Program-made: the position numbers and the translations under genes
Notes under the pieces: model-generated
Seen by the model: only the letters and a program-made list of their open reading frames with translations
Told to the model about the DNA's origin: nothing
The model's database searches: none
Part shown: in pieces, positions 1 to 8,973 of the stretch
Numbering within the stretch: position 1 is the stretch's first letter
How the letters are laid out: each line of letters begins with the position of its first letter
Assembly (NCBI RefSeq): GCF_041737375.1
Contig: NZ_JBGSRV010000003.1
Span: 62,001 to 126,000 of the forward strand
Length of the DNA stretch: 64,000 nt
Direction of reading: 5' to 3'
Origin: Vampirovibrio sp041737375
GTDB lineage: Bacteria; Cyanobacteriota; Vampirovibrionia; Vampirovibrionales; Vampirovibrionaceae

Positions 1-1361
1 CCCTGTACTTTTTCCGGCTGGGGCAGTTTGAGCTGGGCGTTGGGCCTTTTGTGAAAAGTGACCTGTTCTTCCCATTTTAAATCTACCGATTCAATCACAT
101 CCCGGTACTCCTGAATTTTAGGCAATAACGGGGCCAATCGGGCCAAACGATCCGAGGCGCTGCCGTTCAGCCGCCCCAGAATCACCGGGATTTCCCGGTA
201 ACGCAAAATCACCTGCTCTGGATTGCGAATATCAATGGCCTTCAAAGTCAGCCCCTTAATCTGGCGAGCCTGCCATGCGATTTCTCGCAATTGCAGCAAA
301 TAAGCGGATTTTAAAGCGGTTTGCGGATTGACCACAATGTTCTCAATCCCCGCGTACAGCTGGGGCTGATGCTGATACCCTTTCAGGGAGATCAGTTCAT
401 CGTCTGCCGCCACCCCGTAGGGCAAAAACCGTGGTTTGCCCAAGGCGTTCACTTTTTTGGAAAGGCCCTCGGGCTGGTCAGCGGGCGGAGCGCTAAGCCC
501 GGTAGCGTCAAGATTTTTAGAATCACTGGTTTTAGAATCACGCTCTTGCTTTTGATACTGATCATAGCTGGCAGGCACATAAAGCGCCGCCCAGGGCTTT
601 TTCTCAAAAATCTGGATGCTCAGCCGTGCCGGAAACAAACTGCGGCGAACCACGGCCCGATCCACCAGATCAAATTGCGCCTCAATCTGATCGGCCAGCT
701 TGCCGGTATGCAGGGTATAAATGGGCTTGCCCACCCATGGCTTCACCAGTGGCGCCAATTGAGAAGCTTGAACCAGTCGTTGATTCTGCACATCAAACCG
801 GGGGGCGTTGTACAGCCATAGGGAACTATGGGCCATTTTCCACAGCAAAACAGCCCACACCACCGCAAAACAAAGCTTCAGCACGGATTTAATGCGTCCG
901 TAAAAAACCTTCAGCTTTTTTTCCTTGCGCCGCTTTTGCAAATAATTTTCTTGCCGACGCCGGGCCCGATCCAGTTGGCGACGGGATTTAACCAGCTTTC
1001 GCCCTGACTTGTCCTGTTTCGGAGTGCCTTTGCCCTTGCGCTTTTTATCAGGGACCACCGGCGCCAAGGTCTCTTCAGCCGGTGCGATGACCGATTCCTC
1101 AACCCCGGCCACAGCCTCAGTTGCCGATGCCGATGGCGGCGTTTCAGGCTCCGGCGCAGGGGTGGCTATTGGTGGTTTTACCAACGGGTCCTGAATCCCG
1201 CTGCGAGATGAAAAAACACTTTGCGAACCGGCCTTGTCGCCCTCTGACTCTGTCCCCATGTCACGCCCCTTCCATGGTCGAATGGTCAGATCCGGCGACA
1301 AGTGAGTAGAGCGTCCAGCCTCTGCGGACGGCAACTCTTCCGGCTGATCGGTTTGAGACAT
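1..1361 (-). CDS. ftsQ: cell division protein FtsQ (3' part beyond window)
   Basis: Bitopic septum protein that links FtsL/FtsB-type proteins to the divisome. The reading frame is open from an ATG at 1361 to the window edge (453 codons seen). A long charged, Pro/Ala/Glu-rich cytoplasmic tail (about residues 1-150) ends in a basic stretch. One membrane segment follows (about 159-175, VLKLCFAVVWAVLLW), then a POTRA-like region with typical FtsQ wording (VQNQRLVQASQLAPL, LFPARLSIQIFEKKPWA) and a beta domain. It starts 17 bp after ddl, the usual ddl-ftsQ order, at the end of the dcw operon. The tail is much longer than the roughly 20-50 residues common in FtsQ. Assignment rests on context and POTRA style. 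Confidence 0.85.
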   Translation of the reverse strand, partial: MSQTDQPEELPSAEAGRSTHLSPDLTIRPWKGRDMGTESEGDKAGSQSVFSSRSGIQDPLVKPPIATPAPEPETPPSASATEAVAGVEESVIAPAEETLAPVVPDKKRKGKGTPKQDKSGRKLVKSRRQLDRARRRQENYLQKRRKEKKLKVFYGRIKSVLKLCFAVVWAVLLWKMAHSSLWLYNAPRFDVQNQRLVQASQLAPLVKPWVGKPIYTLHTGKLADQIEAQFDLVDRAVVRRSLFPARLSIQIFEKKPWAALYVPASYDQYQKQERDSKTSDSKNLDATGLSAPPADQPEGLSKKVNALGKPRFLPYGVAADDELISLKGYQHQPQLYAGIENIVVNPQTALKSAYLLQLREIAWQARQIKGLTLKAIDIRNPEQVILRYREIPVILGRLNGSASDRLARLAPLLPKIQEYRDVIESVDLKWEEQVTFHKRPNAQLKLPQPEKVQ

Positions 1362-1377
1362 GCAAACTCACTATCAA

Positions 1378-2334
1378 TTAGCTCACGGCGGTTTTCAAAA
1401 TACATTCTACCAGTTCATCGTACCCGATTCCCATGGCTTTGGCCTGTGCGGGCAGGTCGCTCAGGTTGGTCATGCCCGGAATGGTGTTGATTTCCAGAAT
1501 GTAAAACTGGTTATCCGCATCCACCACAAAATCAATGCGAGAGACGCCCCGGCATCCGGCGGCCAAATGGGCCAGCAAGGTGGCATCCTGAATAGCCTGC
1601 GTGGTTGGCTCATCCAGCTCGGCGGGCAAAATAAATTCAGTGCCGCCCTCCGTATACTTGGCTTCCAGGTCGTACCATTCAGACTGGGTGGGCCGCAGCT
1701 CCAGAATGGGCGTGACGTTGGGCTCTCCGCCAACTTCCACCACCCCGACGGTGAGAGACTTTCCATAAACATATTGCTCCACCATCACCTCATCGGCGTA
1801 GGTGAAGGCGGTTTTCAAGGCCGCTTTCAGGTCATCGGGCTGATCCACCTTGCTCATGCCAATGCTGGATCCCTCATTAATGGGCTTCACCATCACCGGG
1901 TACCGCAAGGGCATGGGCACCGGCTTGCCGTTCAGCACACTGGACTTCAACACCACCGAGTCAATCACCGGCAACCCGGCGTCTTTCAAAACACTTTTGG
2001 TCAGGGCCTTGTTCATGGTTAATGCGCTGGCGGCCACCCGGCATCCGGTATAAGGCACACCCATTAGCTCAAGAACCCCCTGAATACAGCCATCTTCGCC
2101 ATATTTTCCGTGCAAGGCTATATAGGCCACTTCAATTTTTTTATCGGACAAGGTGCGGGCAATGGTTTGATCCACATCAATCAGCTCGGCTTGCTCGTAG
2201 CCCAGCCGACGCAGGGCATCGTAGCAATTTTTGCCGGAGCGCAAGGACACTTCCCGCTCAGAGGACAAACCGCCGTACAGGACCCCGATGCGGGTATGTT
2301 TGTTTAAAATCTGGTTTTGTTGTGTGCTGGTCAT
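1378..2334 (-). CDS. ddl: D-alanine--D-alanine ligase
   Basis: ATP-grasp ligase that joins two D-alanines for the peptidoglycan stem peptide in the cytoplasm. At 318 residues it has normal length. Visible landmarks are the N-terminal GVLYGGLSSEREVSLRSG loop, ALHGKYGEDGCIQG, the ATP-grasp segment VMVKPINEGSSIGMSKV and the C-terminal metal-binding EINTIPGMTNLSDLP. The ATG at 2334 has an AAGGAA Shine-Dalgarno. It lies between murB (72 bp upstream) and ftsQ (17 bp downstream) in the dcw operon and is probably co-transcribed. Confidence 0.96.
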   Translation of the reverse strand: MTSTQQNQILNKHTRIGVLYGGLSSEREVSLRSGKNCYDALRRLGYEQAELIDVDQTIARTLSDKKIEVAYIALHGKYGEDGCIQGVLELMGVPYTGCRVAASALTMNKALTKSVLKDAGLPVIDSVVLKSSVLNGKPVPMPLRYPVMVKPINEGSSIGMSKVDQPDDLKAALKTAFTYADEVMVEQYVYGKSLTVGVVEVGGEPNVTPILELRPTQSEWYDLEAKYTEGGTEFILPAELDEPTTQAIQDATLLAHLAAGCRGVSRIDFVVDADNQFYILEINTIPGMTNLSDLPAQAKAMGIGYDELVECILKTAVS

Positions 2335-2406
2335 CTAACAAATTCCTTGTGAATCCAATTAAAATGCAGAGTGCGGTTAAATTAGAGATCTAAACGAAGC
2401 CCCCGT

Positions 2407-3330
2407 TCAAGACCCTTCTTGCAGGGCCTGCCAAAGCGCTTGTTCATCGGGGGTGGCCTCCCCTAAAAACAGGTTTTCCGGGTGGGCATCCAAACCGTAA
2501 CCCGCTTTAATGGCCTGCTTCATGCGAAGCATCAGGCGCAATACATCGCCAGAGGTGGCATTGTCCACATTCACGATAAAATTACCATGCAAGGGGCTAA
2601 CCATAGCCCCGCCTTCTCGCCACTGACCCTTGGCGCCCAGTTCTTCCATCAGTTTGCCCGCAGGCATGTCCTTGGACGGATTTTTAAACACACTGCCCCC
2701 GTTCGGCTCTTTGGGGTGATGGGTTTTACGAAACGAGACGCTTTTTTCCATCATGGCACCAATTTCAGCAGGATTGCCGGGTTTAAATTCCAGCTCCGCG
2801 CTCAAAATAATTTGCCGCTGCGGATCAATGGTACTCATACGATAGCTGAAACCCAGTTGCTCCGGCAACCAGCGCTCAATTTCGCCGGTTTGCACATTAA
2901 ACAGGGTAACGCTGCGCACCAAATCAGCGGTTTCCTGACCCAAGGCCCCGGCGTTCATGCGCACCGCCCCGCCAATGGTACCGGGAATGCCAATCATGTA
3001 CTCGCCCCCGGTCAACCCGTGCTTTAAGGCCACACTGGCTGATTTTGCCAAATGCACCCCCGCCCCAAAGGCAATGCGGGTGTCCGATAGTGGCTCTGCC
3101 CAATCCAGCTTGCGAGTGATAATGGTAACGCCCCGGATACCGGCGGTGGCGATAATGGTATTGCCCCCCCAGCCAATCACGGTTAATGCTTTGCCGCTGC
3201 GATGGGTTTCCTTCAAAATGGCAATCATATCCGCTTCACAAGCAGGCTGATAGGCTTCCTCCAGGGGGCCACCGATGCGATAGGTGGTAAAGCTGGCCCC
3301 GGAAAGTACTTGAGGCAAACAGGCGCTCAT
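2407..3330 (-). CDS. murB: UDP-N-acetylenolpyruvoylglucosamine reductase
   Basis: FAD/NADPH enzyme that reduces UDP-GlcNAc-enolpyruvate to UDP-MurNAc. The 307 residues show the FAD-binding segment MIGIPGTIGGAVRMNAGA, a YRMS motif and GGSVFKNP, whose Ser is the expected proton donor. The short form with GSVFKNP resembles type II MurB. Its ATG overlaps the murC stop by 4 bp (ATGA), so the two genes are probably translationally coupled. All expected motifs are present. Confidence 0.96.
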   Translation of the reverse strand: MSACLPQVLSGASFTTYRIGGPLEEAYQPACEADMIAILKETHRSGKALTVIGWGGNTIIATAGIRGVTIITRKLDWAEPLSDTRIAFGAGVHLAKSASVALKHGLTGGEYMIGIPGTIGGAVRMNAGALGQETADLVRSVTLFNVQTGEIERWLPEQLGFSYRMSTIDPQRQIILSAELEFKPGNPAEIGAMMEKSVSFRKTHHPKEPNGGSVFKNPSKDMPAGKLMEELGAKGQWREGGAMVSPLHGNFIVNVDNATSGDVLRLMLRMKQAIKAGYGLDAHPENLFLGEATPDEQALWQALQEGS

Positions 3331-4784
3331 TCAGCGCTCCAGTTTCGAAGCAGCTTGGTAATATTGCCCGCCCCCATGGATAGCACAATGTCACCGGGCC
3401 GCATTTCAGCCTGCAAGGCCGCCCGCAGCGCGCCAAAATCGGCGGTTAACGGCACGTAATGAGCATTGGGATGCTTGACGGCTTGGGCAAAGGCATCGGC
3501 GGTCATGCCCGGAATCACCGGCTCATGGGCGGCATACACATCGGTGAGGTACAGCAAATCGGCGTCCTCAAAGCAGGTTAAAAACTCCTCCCACAGCGCT
3601 TGCAAGCGGGAATACCGGTGCGGCTGAAAAACCGCGATCACCCGGCCCGAGGTTCCCTGCAAGGACTCCTTGGCCGCCTTTAATGTTACCAGCACCTCAC
3701 TGGGGTGATGGGCGTAATCGTCTACCAGCAAAGTGTGATTCCGCTCGCCGACCTTCTCAAACCGTCGGCCCATGCCAGTAAAGGCTTGCAAGGCTTCGGC
3801 CAACAAGTCAAAATCGGCCCCCAGCTGATCCCCCACCGCTACGGCGCACAACCCGTTAAACAGGTTATGCAGGCCGGGAACCGACATGTTCAGTTCCCCC
3901 AGCATTTTGGTATTGCGGTACACATAGCCCTGATAGCACCCTTTAGAGTATGGGCGGGCATTTTTCAGCCAGTATGTGGTCTGTTGTTCCTGCCCGGTAA
4001 ATACATCCCCCGGTGCGATTAAAATGCTTTCCAGACCGGGAGGGCTATCCGCCATCAACCGTTGGGTATTGGGACAAGTCACGTTATAAAGCACCTTGCT
4101 GCCCGGTTTCAAAGCCTTTAAATAAGTCCTGAATGTATCCAGAACCCCTTCCAGCCCGTTGGTGTAATGATCCGCGTGATCCAGCTCCAGATTGGCCACC
4201 ACCGACACGCTGGGCTGATACTGCACAATGGTGCCATCGCTCTCATCCAGCTCGGCCACCGCGTATTGCTGATTGGGGCTTAACAGGGCGTTGGTGTTTA
4301 ACCGGGGCATTTTGCCGCCCACCACCACGGTGGGGTCTAAACCGGCCAGCTTTAAAGCCAGCCCGGTCATGCCGGTAATGGAGGTTTTTCCGTGGGTGCC
4401 GGTAATGCCAATGGTGGTTTTATGGCCCAGCAAGGCCCCCTGCATCACTTCCCGCAGCAAGCAGGAGCGGTGATGAATTTCCAGCCCCTGCTCCAGAGCC
4501 AGCGCAATTTCCGGGTTCTGGTTATCGATGGAAGAGGACACAATCAACATGGCGCTTTTTGGCACCTGACTGGCCGCATGCCCAATAAAAATATGGCCGC
4601 CCAGCGCTTGCAATTCTTCGGTATAAGCACTGGCCGACAAATCGGAGCCGCTGACCTGAAAGCCGGACTGAATCAAAACCTTGGCCAGGCCACTCATGCC
4701 AACCCCGCCTACCCCCACAAAATGCACAGGGCGAGCCTTGTCCAGATGCAGCGGCTGGTTCAGGGTTTCGGTAGAAATACTCAT
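3327..4784 (-). CDS. murC: UDP-N-acetylmuramate--L-alanine ligase
   Basis: Cytoplasmic Mur ligase that adds L-Ala to UDP-MurNAc. It has 485 residues and opens with the Rossmann UDP-binding motif HFVGVGGVGMSGLAKVL. The ATP loop GITGTHGKTSITG is near residue 126, with HADHYTNGLEGV and the C-terminal-domain DDYAHHPSEV after it. A GAGG Shine-Dalgarno precedes the ATG. It sits 15 bp after murE and overlaps murB by 4 bp, so murE-murC-murB form a tight block. MurD and MurF are not in this cluster. Confidence 0.97.
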   Translation of the reverse strand: MSISTETLNQPLHLDKARPVHFVGVGGVGMSGLAKVLIQSGFQVSGSDLSASAYTEELQALGGHIFIGHAASQVPKSAMLIVSSSIDNQNPEIALALEQGLEIHHRSCLLREVMQGALLGHKTTIGITGTHGKTSITGMTGLALKLAGLDPTVVVGGKMPRLNTNALLSPNQQYAVAELDESDGTIVQYQPSVSVVANLELDHADHYTNGLEGVLDTFRTYLKALKPGSKVLYNVTCPNTQRLMADSPPGLESILIAPGDVFTGQEQQTTYWLKNARPYSKGCYQGYVYRNTKMLGELNMSVPGLHNLFNGLCAVAVGDQLGADFDLLAEALQAFTGMGRRFEKVGERNHTLLVDDYAHHPSEVLVTLKAAKESLQGTSGRVIAVFQPHRYSRLQALWEEFLTCFEDADLLYLTDVYAAHEPVIPGMTADAFAQAVKHPNAHYVPLTADFGALRAALQAEMRPGDIVLSMGAGNITKLLRNWSAE

Positions 4785-4799
4785 AAAGTGCCTCTTTCC

Positions 4800-6332
4800 C
4801 TAAACCGACGACAATTGGCGTTTTTGACGAACGTAATCCTGTACCACTTCGCGATCATCAAAATGAATGGTGCGATCGCCCAGAATCTGGTAATCTTCGT
4901 GGCCTTTGCCAGCCACCACAATAATATCGTCCGGCTGAGCCAGATCAATGGCCTGATGAATGGCCTGCTTGCGATCAGCGTCCACCATCATCCGGGCGGA
5001 ATCAAAGCGCTGAATGCCGGAAATTACATCGGTAATGATCTGTTGGGGGTCCTCCGTGCGGGGGTTATCAGAGGTAATCACCAGCAGATCGGCCAAGCGT
5101 TCAACAATACCGCCCATTTTGGGGCGCTTGGTGGCGTCACGGTCCCCGCCGCAGCCAAACACGGCAATCAAGCGGGCATCTTTGGGGGTGACCACCCGCG
5201 CGGCATTAAGCACGTTCTCCAAACCATCCGGGGTGTGGGCATAATCCACAATCACATAAGGCTTTTCAGACACCACTTCAAAGCGTCCCCGAATCCCTTC
5301 CACTTTTTCAAGCGATTTTACACAGGCATCCAGCGGAATGCCAAGCGCCAACCCACTGGCCAGCGCCGCCAACGCGTTGTAAACGCTAAATTGACCGCCC
5401 AGCTTCAGCTTCACATCCGCTTTGCCCGCCGGGGTGATGACCGTAAAGGAAGAGCCAGCGATGCTGTAGTTGGGATTTTCAATGCGAACATTGGCTTCGG
5501 GGGCTTGAATGCCGTAGGTGTACAGCGTCACCCCTTTGGGGCAGGCGGCGATAAACTCGGCAGCGTAATCGGAATCCAGATTAATGACCGCCGAGCGCTG
5601 CTTGCCTTCCGCCACTTCCAGCCGACTGAACAACAGGGCCTTGGCCTGCCAGTACTGGGCCATGGTTTTGTGGTAATCCAGATGATCCTGGGTCAGGTTG
5701 GTTAAAACCGCCACTTCAAAGTCGCACCCATGCACCCGGTATTGCTCCAGGGCGTGAGAACTGACTTCCATCACCACAAAGGCGTTTTCTTCCTGCTGCA
5801 TATCATGCAGGATTTCCTGAAGTTCGGTGGCCATGGGGGTGGTGTGGCCGGTGCTGTCATAAGCCTTGCGCTTGCTGGTTTTTTGACCCAAAGTGCCAAT
5901 CAGGCCAACTTTATGGCCTTGATCCTCCAGCATTTGCTCAATCAGGTGGGTGACGGTGGTTTTGCCGTTGGTGCCAGTCACTCCCACCAAACGCATTTGG
6001 CGACCGGGAAACCCTTGCAGGGCGGCGCTGATTTCGGCCAGCGCCTTGTAGGTGCTGTTAACCGCAATCACCGGAACATTATCAGGCAAGGCGATACTGT
6101 GCTGACGTTCCGCCTCGATGATCAAAACCAAAGCCCCCTGGCTGGCGGCGCTGGATAAAAATTCATGCCCATCGGTGCGGCTGCCACCCAGGGCCACAAA
6201 CACAGTGCCCGCCTTGGCTTGCCGGGAATCACTGGTTACACCCGCCACCGATTGCGTGGCGACACGCTCGAAAACCTCAGGATTCACAATCGTGGAATCA
6301 GACAAATAATGCGGTAGTTCAGCCAGTTTCAT
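4800..6332 (-). CDS. murE: UDP-MurNAc-tripeptide synthetase (meso-DAP adding type)
   Basis: Mur ligase that adds the third amino acid to UDP-MurNAc-L-Ala-D-Glu. The 510 residues carry the ATP loop VGVTGTNGKTTVTHL, the Lys/UDP region and the DNPR motif (ITSDNPRTEDP). In this family DNPR marks meso-diaminopimelate rather than lysine specificity. The C-terminal GKGHEDYQ motif is intact. Start ATG at 6332 has a GAGAGA purine stretch upstream. The 107 bp between ftsI and murE hold an AT-rich triple repeat (6361-6394) that could affect murE expression. Confidence 0.97.
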   Translation of the reverse strand: MKLAELPHYLSDSTIVNPEVFERVATQSVAGVTSDSRQAKAGTVFVALGGSRTDGHEFLSSAASQGALVLIIEAERQHSIALPDNVPVIAVNSTYKALAEISAALQGFPGRQMRLVGVTGTNGKTTVTHLIEQMLEDQGHKVGLIGTLGQKTSKRKAYDSTGHTTPMATELQEILHDMQQEENAFVVMEVSSHALEQYRVHGCDFEVAVLTNLTQDHLDYHKTMAQYWQAKALLFSRLEVAEGKQRSAVINLDSDYAAEFIAACPKGVTLYTYGIQAPEANVRIENPNYSIAGSSFTVITPAGKADVKLKLGGQFSVYNALAALASGLALGIPLDACVKSLEKVEGIRGRFEVVSEKPYVIVDYAHTPDGLENVLNAARVVTPKDARLIAVFGCGGDRDATKRPKMGGIVERLADLLVITSDNPRTEDPQQIITDVISGIQRFDSARMMVDADRKQAIHQAIDLAQPDDIIVVAGKGHEDYQILGDRTIHFDDREVVQDYVRQKRQLSSV

Positions 6333-6360
6333 AGCGTTTATGTCTCTCAGCGTTAACCGT

Positions 6361-6394
6361 AACTCTTTAAAAAAAACTCTTTTGAAAACTCTTT
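6361..6394. repeat. three direct copies of AACTCTTT
   Basis: AACTCTTT occurs at 6361-6368, 6375-6382 and 6387-6394, 14 and 12 bp apart, in the gap between ftsI and murE. On the coding (minus) strand it reads AAAGAGTT. It may be a binding site or simply an AT-rich spacer; no function is shown by the sequence. Confidence 0.5.
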
Positions 6395-6439
6395 AAAAAT
6401 CGTGTGATTGAAAATAAATCGTTCAAATCAGGCGAATGG

Positions 6440-8377
6440 CTAGCGAATCCCACCCGGCAGCGGTGAACGGCCCGGCATTCCAGCAGGCTTGAGGCCCACC
6501 GAAGCCACCGGCCTACGTGCTATTTTAGCAGCATTTAAACCCAAGTAGCTGACTGTTTCCTGAGCGATATTGCGAAAAATAGGGCCAGCCACCGTACTGC
6601 CCCAACTCTCTGCCATGGTGGGGCTATCCACCACCACCATAATCAGCACTTTGGGGCTTTGGGCTGGAAAAAAGCCCACGAAAGAGGTGTAAACATCGGA
6701 GCTATAGCCCCGCCCTGTGGCGCTGGGCCTGCGGGAAGTTCCGGTTTTACCCGCCACATCCACCCCTTCCACCCGAACCGTAGAGGTTTTGGCCTCCTTA
6801 ATGCTTCGAGTCAGCAATTCACGCATATCCGCACAGGTTTTTTCGCTAAAAATGCGCCGATGGGTGACCGGAGAGCCTTTCATCACATGCGGGGAATTCC
6901 AGATGCCCCCGTTGGCGATGGCCGCCACCGCGGACGCCATTTGCACAGGGGTGGCCGCCATGCCGTACCCGTAGCCGATAGAGGCATGGGTAGACTCATC
7001 CCAGGACTTGGGGGGCAAAATAATGCCAGCCGATTCGCCCGGAATATCAATGCCGGTTTTAGAGCCGATACCAATGCGCTTGAGCAACTCATACTGCTGC
7101 TGAACCGGCATCATCAGGGAAATTTTGGCGCTGGCGATATTGCTGGAGTGCATCAACAGGTAATTTAAATCAATCATCCCCGGTGCCCCATGCCGCCCGT
7201 AATCGTAGTTCTGAATGGTCCAGCCGCCCACTTTGATTTTGCCAGTATCCAGAATGCGGCTGGTTTTGCTAATTTTACCCAGCTCCAGACCGGAGGCCAC
7301 CGTTAAAATCTTGAAGGTGGAACCGGGGGGGTACACATCGCTAATGGCCCAGTTTTTCAGCGCCACTGGCGGGGCTTTGTAAAATTGATCGGGCTGGTAG
7401 GTCGGCAGAACCGCAAAGGCCAGCAGTTCCCCACTACGAGGGTCCATCATAATGACCGTGCCCCGCTTGGCCTTGGTGCGTTCCAGACCAGCGGCCAGCT
7501 CACGTTCTGCCACATACTGCAAGCGGGCGTCAATGGTCAGCTTGACATCCTTAGCCTTGGGCAACGTCACCAGATTTTTGGGGTCCAGCTTGCCCAAGTC
7601 CACCAGATTGCCCCGCCCGTCCAGATAAGTGTTACTGAGATCGGTGGGCTTCTTTTTCAGCACCTTGGCCGCGGAAGCCTCTACCCCGGAGCTAACCCCC
7701 GCCTCATCATTAACATAGCCCAGCACATGAGCGGCCAAATTGCCCTGAGGGTAGTTCCGCACGTTTTTCTTGGAGAAATCCAGCCCCGGCAACGGCACTT
7801 TGCGAGAAATGGGACGGCCTTTTTCATCTAAAATCAACTTTTTGGTCTTGGGATCCAGGGCAATCACCGAAGTGCGAACCCCAACAATGGCTTCCATTTG
7901 CTGCTTGGTCAGATTTTTTTTCACCCCAATGGTTGTATAAGGCTCCGAAAGCTTTTTCAACAACGGACCTTCATCCATGCCCAGCGCGGGGCTTAAGGCG
8001 GTGGCGATTTGATCCACCGGCATTTTGAAAAAATACTTGGGATGCACGAACAAATCATAAAGCAGGGTATCCTGAGCCAGCACCATTCCATTGCGATCCA
8101 CGATGCGCCCCCGGTTAAACAGGGTCAGCGCCTGATTTCGGGAAAGCTGGGCCTTTTTCTTCAGGTGCTTGGCATCAACCAGTTGTATATAAAACAGTTT
8201 ACCCACCACCGCCACAAAAATCAGGCCCAAAATCATCAAAACAATCTGAAATCGCTTGGCCGACAGTTGATCACGCAGGGGCGGCTTGCCGCTGGGCATA
8301 TCATAAGATTGGGCTAGACGCCGCTGGCGGTGCTGGCGCTTGCGCTGCTGATAGCCTTCCCTAGTACCCGTAGACAC
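6440..8377 (-). CDS. ftsI: FtsI-type penicillin-binding protein (septal transpeptidase)
   Basis: Class B PBP that cross-links septal peptidoglycan in the periplasm. I place the start at GTG 8377 because AGGAG lies 7 nt upstream. The longer ATG (8446) would overlap ftsL by 86 bp, whereas GTG overlaps it by 17 bp. The 645 residues comprise a basic N-terminus, one membrane anchor (about 43-66), a pedestal domain with NRGRIVDRNG, and the transpeptidase domain. That domain has catalytic STFK (Ser353-Lys356), SSN (411-413) and KTG (544-546). All three active-site motifs are intact. FtsW is not in the visible cluster. Confidence 0.93.
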   Translation of the reverse strand: MSTGTREGYQQRKRQHRQRRLAQSYDMPSGKPPLRDQLSAKRFQIVLMILGLIFVAVVGKLFYIQLVDAKHLKKKAQLSRNQALTLFNRGRIVDRNGMVLAQDTLLYDLFVHPKYFFKMPVDQIATALSPALGMDEGPLLKKLSEPYTTIGVKKNLTKQQMEAIVGVRTSVIALDPKTKKLILDEKGRPISRKVPLPGLDFSKKNVRNYPQGNLAAHVLGYVNDEAGVSSGVEASAAKVLKKKPTDLSNTYLDGRGNLVDLGKLDPKNLVTLPKAKDVKLTIDARLQYVAERELAAGLERTKAKRGTVIMMDPRSGELLAFAVLPTYQPDQFYKAPPVALKNWAISDVYPPGSTFKILTVASGLELGKISKTSRILDTGKIKVGGWTIQNYDYGRHGAPGMIDLNYLLMHSSNIASAKISLMMPVQQQYELLKRIGIGSKTGIDIPGESAGIILPPKSWDESTHASIGYGYGMAATPVQMASAVAAIANGGIWNSPHVMKGSPVTHRRIFSEKTCADMRELLTRSIKEAKTSTVRVEGVDVAGKTGTSRRPSATGRGYSSDVYTSFVGFFPAQSPKVLIMVVVDSPTMAESWGSTVAGPIFRNIAQETVSYLGLNAAKIARRPVASVGLKPAGMPGRSPLPGGIR

Positions 8378-8750
8378 GTGGAATCTCCTGCTTGGGCCGG
8401 GGCATGGGGGGCAGCTTGGCCGGGGCTGCCGAAGGGGCGATTTCAATCACCGTTTCCGGCATCCGCAAATGGGGAACCTTGGCGGCGGCGGCCTCTACGT
8501 TTTTATAAGAGCGGATGTGATTGAGTTTCACTTGTAATTCTTTATTCTGTTCGTTCATATCACGGGTATTTCGGGCCAGTTTATTGATGGAACCCTCATA
8601 CTGCACCTTAATGCCGTAAGCCACCAGCACCCCCACCCCAAACACCACAAACACAATGGAAAGCACCCGGGTAGACACCCGCAACACCCGGCCCGTTCTG
8701 GCCGGTGCGAAGTTACCCTGAATAATCATCGGTTCAGGTTGCTCTCTCAT
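8361..8750 (-). CDS. FtsL-like septum protein
   Basis: A 129-residue protein with one membrane segment (about 25-45, VLSIVFVVFGVGVLVAYGI). A short coiled-coil-like stretch follows (INKLARNTRDMNEQNKELQVKL), then a Pro-rich tail. Topology, size and position directly before ftsI match FtsL, the bitopic divisome protein that partners FtsB and FtsQ. FtsL sequences are poorly conserved, so the call is positional. The ATG at 8750 has only a weak Shine-Dalgarno. It is probably the first gene of the cluster's main transcript. Confidence 0.7.
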   Translation of the reverse strand: MREQPEPMIIQGNFAPARTGRVLRVSTRVLSIVFVVFGVGVLVAYGIKVQYEGSINKLARNTRDMNEQNKELQVKLNHIRSYKNVEAAAAKVPHLRMPETVIEIAPSAAPAKLPPMPRPKQEIPRVYGY

Positions 8751-8844
8751 GTGAAAGGATGCCCCATAAAGCGTCTTGGCGGTAGATACAGGTAATACTT
8801 TATTATTTAGGCCCCAATAAGCCTAAAAAAGTAAGCCTGTGTTT

Positions 8845-8874
8845 ATTATATAGCCCGCCCGCCCATGCCGTCAC
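8845..8874 (-). promoter_or_regulatory. probable promoter of the ftsL-ftsI-mur cluster
   Basis: On the minus strand GTGACG (8869-8874) and TATAAT (8845-8850) are 18 bp apart. The -10 is a perfect consensus and the -35 matches 4 of 6. Transcription would start about 85 nt upstream of the ftsL ATG. Confidence 0.5.
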
Positions 8875-8973
8875 GTGAAAATTCAGGCTCAGCCTCATAA
8901 GCAGAACAACAGATCCAGCCTATAGACCGGACGGCCAGTAAAACTTGAGGACCCGCAAAGAACGGCAGGGCGA

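Noticed and set aside
4392..5705. 437-codon plus-strand frame opposite murC/murE
   Set aside because: Antisense shadow of two well-conserved Mur ligases; composition is random and there is no ribosome site.
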